Source: Betaproteobacteria bacterium
GTDB lineage: Bacteria; Pseudomonadota; Gammaproteobacteria; Burkholderiales; SG8-41
Direction of reading: 5' to 3'
Assembly (NCBI GenBank): GCA_025353085.1
Contig: JANXRI010000248.1
Coordinates: 1-10,274, forward strand
DNA length: 10,274 bases
Shown: positions 5,424 through 10,274 of the stretch, piece by piece
How positions within the stretch are numbered: position 1 is the stretch's first letter
Layout of the letters: each line of letters starts with the position of its first letter
Program-made: the position numbers and the translations under genes
The notes under the pieces: generated by a model
The model's database searches: none
Told to the model about the DNA's origin: nothing
The model's input: the letters and a program-made list of their open reading frames with translations, nothing else

Positions 5424-7463
5424 ATGGCAGACCTTTCAGGAATGATCCACTTTTCGGGCGCTGACGGCGCCATGCTAGCCGCGCGGCTCGAGCCGGCGCA
5501 AGGCGGGCTACGCGCCTACGCACTGTTTGCCCACTGCTTCACGTGCTCGAAGGAGAGTCATGCCGCGACCCGCATCAGCCGCGCGCTTGCGGCCCAAGGT
5601 ATAGCGGTCCTGCGGTTTGACTTTACGGGATTGGGCGGCAGCGAAGGCGATTTTTCCAACTCGAATTTTTCGTCGAACATTGCCGACTTGCGCGCCGCGG
5701 CGGATTTTCTTCGTAACAAGTATGCGGCGCCGAAAATCCTGATCGGCCACAGTCTCGGCGGCGCGGCGGTGCCGGCCGCCGCGGCGCATGTGCCGGAAGC
5801 CGTGGCGGTGGCGACGATAGCAGCGCCATTTGAGCCCGACCACATACGCGGCTTGCTGCAACCAGCCACTGCGGAGATTCAAGCGCGCGGCGAAGCTGAA
5901 GTCATGCTTGGCGGCCGTCCTTTTCGCATCCGCCAGCAGTTCCTCGACGACATCGCGGACCATAACCTGCGCGATGCAATTGGCAACCTGCGCAAAGCGC
6001 TTATCGTCTTCCACGGTCCGCGCGACACCACGGTCAACATTGAAAACGCTGCCCGGATTTTTCTCGCCGCCAGACATCCAAAAAGTTTCGTGTCGCTCGA
6101 CGACGCCGATCACCTGCTGACCCGGCAGGCCGATGCGTCGTACGTCGCCGCCGTGCTGGCGGCATGGGCGGGCCGCTATCTCGGCGAAGCGGCGCAACCC
6201 GATGATGACTTGACCGCCGATGAGGGCAGCGTCGCCGTGCTGGAAACACGCGTTGGCAAGTTCACGCAAACCATACGCGCGGGCCGTCACGTGTTGCGCG
6301 CGGACGAGCCGGCGGCTTATGGCGGCAACGACAGCGCCCCGTCAGCGTACGATTTGCTGCTGGCGAGCCTTGGCGCCTGCACTGCAATGACGCTGCGCGC
6401 TTACGCGGACCAGAAACAATTGCCGCTCGACCGCGTTACGGTACTGCTCAGGCACGAAAGAATTCACGCGCGAAGCTGCTCGAAATCGCCAGCAAGTACC
6501 CGGTCCACCGCACGCTCCACGCGGAAGTTCATATTCCGACGACGCTCAGGTCGTGACCGGTATATTTCAATTCGTTTCAGAGGTGTCCCAATGACGGCAT
6601 CCACGTCGACTGTTTTGATCCCGCATACCAAAGACCTCGGCGATTTCGCCGTGCGGCGGTTGCTGCCCGCGTTTCCGACCACCATGATCGGACCGTTTAT
6701 TTTCTTCGATCACATGGGGCCGGCTGATTTCGCACCCGGGCGCGGCATCGATGTGCGTCCGCATCCGCACATCGGGCTCGCCACGGTGACTTATCTGTTC
6801 GAAGGAAATATTTTGCATCGCGACAGCCTGGGAACCGTGCAGCGCATCTCGCCCGGCGACGTGAACTGGATGACGGCCGGTCGGGGCATTGTGCATTCCG
6901 AGCGCACGCCCGATGAAGACCGTCCGCTCGCGCGACGTATGCATGGCATACAAACATGGGTCGCGCTACCCAAGTCGGACGAAGGCGCCGCACCCTCTTT
7001 CACTCATGTGCCCAAGGCGAACCTGCCGCTGATCGCAAGACCGGGCGTCGAAATGCGATTGATCGCCGGCACGGCATTTGGAGCGCGCGCGCCGACGCCG
7101 ACGTTTTCAGAGATGTTTTACCTTGCAGTCGAGATGACGGCTGGCTCGATGTTCGAATTGCCGGACGAGCATGCACAGCGCGCCGCGTATATCGTCGAAG
7201 GTAAAGTGACGATCGACGGCGTCGACGCCGCGCCGCACCACATGTCCGTGTTCGGCGCTGACAGCACTGTGGAGATTCACGCCACGACGCATGCGCGCGT
7301 GATGCTGCTCGGCGGCGCGCCGATGGACGGCGACCGCATCATCTGGTGGAACCTCGTGGCAAGTTCGCCGGACTTGATCGAAGCGGCCAAGCAGCGCTGG
7401 CGCGATCAGAATTACCCGTCGGTACCGCACGAAACGGAATTCATTCCGCTACCCGAGCGCTGA
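5424..7463 (+). CDS. Fused reading frame: alpha/beta hydrolase - truncated OsmC - pirin
   Basis: This is one open frame of 679 codons that joins two normally separate genes. Residues 1-255 are an alpha/beta hydrolase with the nucleophile elbow GHSLGG (S110), acid D201 in HGPRDTTV and H230 in DADHLL. Residues about 270-349 are an OsmC-like domain with the peroxidatic-type Cys in LGACTAMTLR (C319). This hydrolase-OsmC pair is a known bifunctional architecture of about 400 residues. After IHA (residue 349) the OsmC sequence stops matching the family, and a low-complexity Arg/Ser stretch (350-389) leads in frame to the pirin start at residue 390. The true OsmC ending survives in another frame at 6470-6556. 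Read as a deletion with frame change, this leaves a damaged OsmC half. Whether one fusion protein or two proteins are made cannot be told from sequence. The ATG has a weak GGGAT site at 5411-5415. Confidence 0.65.
   Translation: MADLSGMIHFSGADGAMLAARLEPAQGGLRAYALFAHCFTCSKESHAATRISRALAAQGIAVLRFDFTGLGGSEGDFSNSNFSSNIADLRAAADFLRNKYAAPKILIGHSLGGAAVPAAAAHVPEAVAVATIAAPFEPDHIRGLLQPATAEIQARGEAEVMLGGRPFRIRQQFLDDIADHNLRDAIGNLRKALIVFHGPRDTTVNIENAARIFLAARHPKSFVSLDDADHLLTRQADASYVAAVLAAWAGRYLGEAAQPDDDLTADEGSVAVLETRVGKFTQTIRAGRHVLRADEPAAYGGNDSAPSAYDLLLASLGACTAMTLRAYADQKQLPLDRVTVLLRHERIHARSCSKSPASTRSTARSTRKFIFRRRSGRDRYISIRFRGVPMTASTSTVLIPHTKDLGDFAVRRLLPAFPTTMIGPFIFFDHMGPADFAPGRGIDVRPHPHIGLATVTYLFEGNILHRDSLGTVQRISPGDVNWMTAGRGIVHSERTPDEDRPLARRMHGIQTWVALPKSDEGAAPSFTHVPKANLPLIARPGVEMRLIAGTAFGARAPTPTFSEMFYLAVEMTAGSMFELPDEHAQRAAYIVEGKVTIDGVDAAPHHMSVFGADSTVEIHATTHARVMLLGGAPMDGDRIIWWNLVASSPDLIEAAKQRWRDQNYPSVPHETEFIPLPER
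6470..6556 (+). pseudogene. Displaced C-terminal end of the OsmC domain
   Basis: In the frame two bases off the preceding hydrolase-OsmC frame, these bases read AKLLEIASKYPVHRTLH and on to IPTTLRS, then TGA (6554-6556). The block LLEIA-x-K-x-PVHRTL is the conserved end of OsmC-like proteins, so this is the original C-terminus of the gene starting at 5424. The roughly 30-35 family residues that normally lie between R-H-x-R-I-H-A and this block are missing. The event was therefore a deletion whose length was not a multiple of three, not a single-base slip. The junction is in CGCGCG (about 6467-6472). Confidence 0.8.
6591..7463 (+). CDS. Pirin family protein (cupin, possible quercetinase-like dioxygenase)
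   Basis: From the ATG at 6591 this is a complete 290-residue bicupin of normal pirin length. The four metal ligands are present: H58 and H60 in RPHPHIGL, H102 and E104 in GRGIVHSER. Family blocks PFIFFDHMGP, HIGLATVTYLFEG, GDVNWMTAGRGI, HGIQTWVALP and, near the end, GGAPMDGDRIIWWNLV (GGxP plus WNFV-like) are all seen. Some bacterial pirins oxidise quercetin and others bind partner enzymes; nothing here selects between these roles. An AGAGGT ribosome site (6580-6585) lies close before this ATG, so independent translation is plausible. The same frame is also open back through the disrupted hydrolase-OsmC gene, so an automated call may report only the 679-codon fusion. All pirin catalytic residues are intact either way. 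Confidence 0.88.
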   Translation: MTASTSTVLIPHTKDLGDFAVRRLLPAFPTTMIGPFIFFDHMGPADFAPGRGIDVRPHPHIGLATVTYLFEGNILHRDSLGTVQRISPGDVNWMTAGRGIVHSERTPDEDRPLARRMHGIQTWVALPKSDEGAAPSFTHVPKANLPLIARPGVEMRLIAGTAFGARAPTPTFSEMFYLAVEMTAGSMFELPDEHAQRAAYIVEGKVTIDGVDAAPHHMSVFGADSTVEIHATTHARVMLLGGAPMDGDRIIWWNLVASSPDLIEAAKQRWRDQNYPSVPHETEFIPLPER

Positions 7464-7537
7464 GGGCGCCGGCAAAGCGTGGCGGAAAGCCTTAAAATTG
7501 CCCGGCCGAAAAAAATACAATTCAAAGGAAAACCGCC

Positions 7538-8554
7538 GTGCCATTCAACATTTTGTTTCCCGACAGCCGCTCCGATCCACTCGACATTGAACGCGAAGTC
7601 GCGGGCGCCGATACCGTGCTCGTCAATGCGCGCAAGGACCGCTTCGAGGCGGTTGAACTGAAGGCGTGGGAAAGTTGCGATGCAATCATCACGCGCTTCG
7701 TGCCGATCGACGCGAAGGTCATTCCTCATATCAAGCGCACGCGCATCGTCGTGCGCAACGGTGTCGGGTTCGACGTCGTCGATTTGAAAGCGTGCGGCGA
7801 CGCTGGCATTGCAGTGTGCAACGTGCCCGATTACGGCACCACGGAGGTCGCCGATTCTGCCGTTGCGATCATGCTGACGTTCGCGCGCGGCATCGCGGCG
7901 CTCGACACTGCGCTGCGCACCGATCTCAAAGGCGGTTGGACGCACGTACACAACGTGACCGCGCGCCGGTTGCGCGGCGCATGCTATGGCGTGATCGGGT
8001 TGGGGCGCATCGGCACCGCATCCGCCTTGCGCGCGCGCGCGTTCGGCATGAACGTCGCTTTTTACGATCCGGAATTGCCGAATGGCACCGAGCTCGCGTT
8101 CGGGTTCACGCGCGCGCGCACGCTTAACGAATTGCTCGGCATGGCCGACGTCGTGACGATCCACGCGCCGCTTAACGACTCTACGCGCGCGATGATCGAT
8201 GACGCAGCCGTCGCCGCGATGAAGCCCGGCGCCTTTCTCATCAACACCGCGCGAGGACCGATCTGTGACACCGCAGCTTTGCTGGCGGGGTTGAAAAGCG
8301 GCAAACTCGGCGCCGTCGGTCTCGACGTATTGCCGAAGGAGCCGGCATCGACGGACGATCCACTCGTTGCCGCCTGGCAGGCTAACGAGCCGTGGATTCG
8401 CGGGCGCGTTTTGCTCACGCCGCACGCGGCATTTTTCAGCCGCGACTCGCTCGCCGATCTGCGGCGCAAAGCGATTGAAACCGCGTACGACTACCTGCAT
8501 GACGGCAAGCTCGCGAACTGCGTAAACGCCGAATACCTGAAGAAGCCGCGCTAA
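7538..8554 (+). CDS. D-2-hydroxyacid dehydrogenase family protein (CtBP-like)
   Basis: This 338-residue NAD-dependent oxidoreductase should interconvert a 2-oxoacid and a D-2-hydroxyacid in the cytoplasm. The Rossmann motif is VIGLGRIG (G154, G156, G159), and D177 in AFYDPEL sits where an acidic residue favours NAD over NADP. The catalytic set is complete: R239 in NTARGP, E268 in LPKEPA and H296 in LTPHAAFF. The N-terminal RNGVGFDVVDL and NVPDYGTTEVADSAVA blocks are typical of the C-terminal-binding-protein/phosphoglycerate dehydrogenase-like subgroup. The start is GTG at 7538, chosen for the AAAGGA site at 7524-7529. A ModA-like binding protein gene follows after 2 bp, so the two are surely cotranscribed. 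The physiological substrate cannot be read from sequence. Confidence 0.93.
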   Translation: MPFNILFPDSRSDPLDIEREVAGADTVLVNARKDRFEAVELKAWESCDAIITRFVPIDAKVIPHIKRTRIVVRNGVGFDVVDLKACGDAGIAVCNVPDYGTTEVADSAVAIMLTFARGIAALDTALRTDLKGGWTHVHNVTARRLRGACYGVIGLGRIGTASALRARAFGMNVAFYDPELPNGTELAFGFTRARTLNELLGMADVVTIHAPLNDSTRAMIDDAAVAAMKPGAFLINTARGPICDTAALLAGLKSGKLGAVGLDVLPKEPASTDDPLVAAWQANEPWIRGRVLLTPHAAFFSRDSLADLRRKAIETAYDYLHDGKLANCVNAEYLKKPR

Positions 8555-8556
8555 AC

Positions 8557-9243
8557 ATGGCGACCCAAATCGAAGTCATGTCGTCGGCCGCAATCAAGCC
8601 GGCCTATCTCGAACTCGTGCCCGCCTTCGAGCAGGCCAGTGGACACAAAATCGCGACGCGCTGGGTGCCGGGTGTCGATTTGCTGAAACGCGTGAAGGAC
8701 GGTGAAGTCAGTGACCTCGTCATCATGCAGTCGAGCGATATCGATGAGTTGATCAACTGCGGGCGCATAGCGGCGGACAGCAAAGTCGATCTCGCGAGAT
8801 CCGGCGTTGGCGTCGCGGTGCGCGCCGGCGCGCCACGCCCGGACATTTCTTCGGCGGCTGCATTGAAGCGCGCATTGCTGGCTGCTAAAGCAATCGCGTT
8901 TTCGACGGGCCCGAGCGGCGTTTACATCCTGCAGCTTTTCGAGCGCCTGGGTATTGCCGCCGAATTAAAAGCGAAATCGCGACAGGTCAAAGGCGAGCCG
9001 TCCGGCGCGGTAGTCGCGCGCGGTGACGCAGAAATTGCGTTTCAGCAGGTCAGCGAATTGCTGCCCGTACCCGGCATCGATTTTATCGGTCCGTTGCCCG
9101 ACGAGATCCAGCGCGTCACGATCTTTTGCGCCGGCATGCAGAAAAGTGCGCGTGAACCGGCCGCCGCACGTGCATGGGTGGACTGCATCCGGTCGCCCGC
9201 GGCAGCCGGCGCCATTCGAAAATCAGGGATGGAACCGGCGTAG
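8557..9243 (+). CDS. ModA-like substrate-binding domain protein without signal peptide
   Basis: This 228-residue protein has the two-lobed periplasmic binding fold of the molybdate-binding ModA group. The first strand IEVMSSAAIKPAYLELVPAF matches the usual opening ('S-A-x-x-x-K-x-x-x...L-x-x-x-F'). SDLVIMQSSDIDELI, the STGPSGVYILQLFERLGI segment and the GDAEIAFQQVSELL block follow in the expected order. Unlike true ModA it begins directly at the first strand, with no hydrophobic signal sequence; no upstream in-frame start would add one. It is therefore predicted cytoplasmic and may be a sensor or ligand-binding protein, not a transporter part. No permease or ATPase is nearby. The start lies 2 bp after the dehydrogenase stop, so translation is probably coupled. 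Its ligand is unknown. Confidence 0.82.
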   Translation: MATQIEVMSSAAIKPAYLELVPAFEQASGHKIATRWVPGVDLLKRVKDGEVSDLVIMQSSDIDELINCGRIAADSKVDLARSGVGVAVRAGAPRPDISSAAALKRALLAAKAIAFSTGPSGVYILQLFERLGIAAELKAKSRQVKGEPSGAVVARGDAEIAFQQVSELLPVPGIDFIGPLPDEIQRVTIFCAGMQKSAREPAAARAWVDCIRSPAAAGAIRKSGMEPA

Positions 9244-9260
9244 AAGGGCTGGTTGCCCTT
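9244..9260 (+). terminator. Small hairpin right after the binding protein stop
   Basis: AAGGGC (9244-9249) pairs perfectly with GCCCTT (9255-9260) around TGGTT, starting on the base after the TAG. There is no T-tract, so it may be a 3'-end stabiliser, a weak terminator, or part of the REP-like element that follows. Confidence 0.35.
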
Positions 9261-9295
9261 GCGTGGGAGATGCGGAGGGAGCACTTCTAAATCGT

Positions 9296-9336
9296 GAAAT
9301 CCCTTCCCTTGCGAATAGCGGGGAAGGTTAGGTCGG
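9296..9336. repeat. REP-like palindromic intergenic element
   Basis: CCTTCCC (9302-9308) pairs with GGGAAGG (9321-9327) around a 12-base loop. The surrounding text, AATCCCTTCCCTTGCG and then GCGGGGAAGGTTAGG, resembles the dispersed 'cccttcccc...gcggggaaggttagg' palindromes common between proteobacterial genes. It lies in the gap between two convergent genes, the usual place for such elements. Only one copy is in the window, so repetition is inferred from resemblance. Confidence 0.45.
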
Positions 9337-9363
9337 ATCAAGACGATGCGCGAATGACACCTT

Positions 9364-10062
9364 TTACGCCCGCAGCCCGGCCAGAATCTTCAGCGCTTTC
9401 TCCATTGAAAACTCGCGTGTCTTCGCACTGTACGCCGGCGCGCTCGGCATCATGTAGCCATGCTCGATGCCGGGAAAGATATGCACTTCGACGTTTTTCA
9501 TGCGCGCCGGAACCTGGCGGTACATCTCCTGCACCGGCGGCGGTGCGGCATGATCCTTATCGCCCCAGATGATGCACAGCGGCTTTGTCATGCCCTCAAG
9601 TTCATCGATAAAATCGCCGAGTTGCGTGCCGTGGCATGAAACACCCGCCGCATAACCGAGACGCTTGGGTCCGAGAATCGCGAACGGACCGCCGTAACAA
9701 AAACCCATCGCGGCTGCGCGCCCGTTAAATTTCGGCTCACTCTTCTTCAACATCGCTAGCGTGTCGGCCATGTCTGCCTCGCCGGCCTTGATTTTCTCCA
9801 GCCGCGGCTGACCGCGTCCCGGCGAGCGCGGATCGTCGCGCGCCAATGGGCCTGGCACCGAGCGCCAGAACAGATCGGGCGCTGCGACCACGTAGCCATG
9901 TCCCGCAAACTCGTCGGCAATCGCGCGCAGGTCTTCATCCACGCCGTGAATTGCCGATGCCAGCACCATGGCCGGCACTGTGTCATTTGCATCAGGCGTC
10001 ACTACGTAGCAATCAAACTCGCCGCCGCCGCTGGCCTGAATCTTGATGTCCTTGCGTTGCAT
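9364..10062 (-). CDS. Dienelactone hydrolase family protein
   Basis: This 232-residue alpha/beta hydrolase has the length and layout of dienelactone hydrolase, which opens dienelactones in the chlorocatechol and related ring-cleavage pathways. The catalytic triad is present: C122 in GFCYGG, D170 in WGDKDH and H201 in GIEHGYM, almost the same numbering as the classical Cys123-Asp171-His202. The segment GHGYVVAAPDLFWR (54-67) is typical. The conserved Glu (E36 in the 'QEIFGVN' block) appears replaced by Ala in SAIHGVDEDLR (A37), so activation of the nucleophile may differ. There is no signal peptide, so it is cytoplasmic. On the minus strand a GAAAGG site precedes the ATG by 9 bases. The DsbA/HCCA isomerase-like gene lies 47 bp upstream, which suggests a shared aromatic-degradation operon; the exact substrate is unknown. 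Confidence 0.92.
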   Translation of the reverse strand: MQRKDIKIQASGGGEFDCYVVTPDANDTVPAMVLASAIHGVDEDLRAIADEFAGHGYVVAAPDLFWRSVPGPLARDDPRSPGRGQPRLEKIKAGEADMADTLAMLKKSEPKFNGRAAAMGFCYGGPFAILGPKRLGYAAGVSCHGTQLGDFIDELEGMTKPLCIIWGDKDHAAPPPVQEMYRQVPARMKNVEVHIFPGIEHGYMMPSAPAYSAKTREFSMEKALKILAGLRA

Positions 10063-10109
10063 GATTCGTTGCCTTTCTTCGCTCCGGGAAAAATAAAACT
10101 TGCCGTCAA

Positions 10110-10274
10110 TCAGGCGGACAACGCCTCATCGATGAATTCAAGCCGGTCCTGGCCCCAAAACAAAGTGCCGTTATAGACATAGGTCGGCGTGCCGAACACG
10201 CCATGCCGCCTCGCTTCTTCCTCACTCGCCTGCCATGCAGTCATCATCTCGGGCGTGTCCTGCATCGCAAGCAG
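10110..10274 (-). CDS. DsbA family / 2-hydroxychromene-2-carboxylate isomerase-like protein, C-terminal part
   Basis: The window's right edge cuts this gene; only the last 54 codons and the TGA (10112-10110) are visible. The readable end includes ARRHGVFGTPTYVYNG, with the cis-proline loop GTPT, then LFWGQDRLEFIDEAL. GVFG-x-PT followed by x-FWGQDRL is characteristic of 2-hydroxychromene-2-carboxylate isomerase and related kappa-class GST/DsbA-fold proteins. Those enzymes isomerise an intermediate of naphthalene-type degradation with glutathione; many relatives in Burkholderiales have other or unknown roles. It is upstream of the dienelactone hydrolase on the same strand, with a 47-bp gap. The active-site N-terminus is outside the window, so enzyme and oxidoreductase members cannot be told apart. 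Confidence 0.82.
   Translation of the reverse strand: MLAMQDTPEMMTAWQASEEEARRHGVFGTPTYVYNGTLFWGQDRLEFIDEALSA

Noticed and set aside
5508..6290. A 260-codon minus-strand open frame opposite the alpha/beta hydrolase.
   Set aside because: It is the antisense of a clear hydrolase with an intact triad and shows no family features.
7492..7521. TTAAAA-18 bp-TACAAT resembling a promoter before the D-2-hydroxyacid dehydrogenase.
   Set aside because: It would start transcription within the ribosome site at 7524-7529, leaving a leader too short for that site; probably chance in an A-rich spacer.
7412..8500. A 362-codon minus-strand open frame opposite the D-2-hydroxyacid dehydrogenase.
   Set aside because: The + strand protein has a full catalytic set and NAD motif; the antisense translation has no recognisable domain.

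Overview
The window looks like a metabolic region of a GC-rich betaproteobacterial chromosome, most likely Burkholderiales. The best clue is a Bug/TctC-type extracytoplasmic solute receptor, a family greatly expanded in that order. It sits with a PQQ alcohol dehydrogenase, a dienelactone hydrolase and a 2-hydroxychromene-2-carboxylate isomerase-like protein. This placement is inferred from gene content and G/C-rich codon use, not from a marker gene. I see no rRNA, tRNA, CRISPR array, transposase or phage gene, and no gap between genes exceeds 300 bases.

Left part (97-2929): a small exported NIPSNAP-family protein is followed on the same strand by an exported PQQ-dependent methanol/ethanol-type dehydrogenase. 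Convergent to them, across a near-perfect hairpin, lies an exported monohaem c-type cytochrome. Together they could form a periplasmic alcohol-oxidation module: the dehydrogenase has no haem domain of its own and needs an external electron acceptor. It carries the Asp-Tyr-Asp signature linked to lanthanide-dependent enzymes, but departs from methanol dehydrogenase at another metal-ligand position and lacks the vicinal disulfide cysteines.

Middle part (3105-5234): a Bug-type binding protein without membrane partners nearby, then an AT-rich spacer with a 7-bp inverted repeat, then a RimK-like ATP-grasp ligase of unknown substrate.

Right-middle part (5424-9243), all on the + strand: an alpha/beta hydrolase-OsmC two-domain gene whose end is disrupted by an apparent internal deletion with a frame change. 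As a result its frame runs straight into the pirin gene and makes a 679-codon fused reading frame. Next come a D-2-hydroxyacid dehydrogenase and, 2 bp later, a ModA-like binding protein without a signal peptide.

Right end (9364-10274), on the - strand: a dienelactone hydrolase family protein downstream of the C-terminal end of a DsbA-like/HCCA isomerase-like protein that runs off the window. A REP-like pair of palindromes fills the convergent gap at 9244-9363.

The points most worth a second look are the lanthanide-type but atypical quinoprotein with its NIPSNAP and cytochrome neighbours, and the hydrolase-OsmC-pirin junction.
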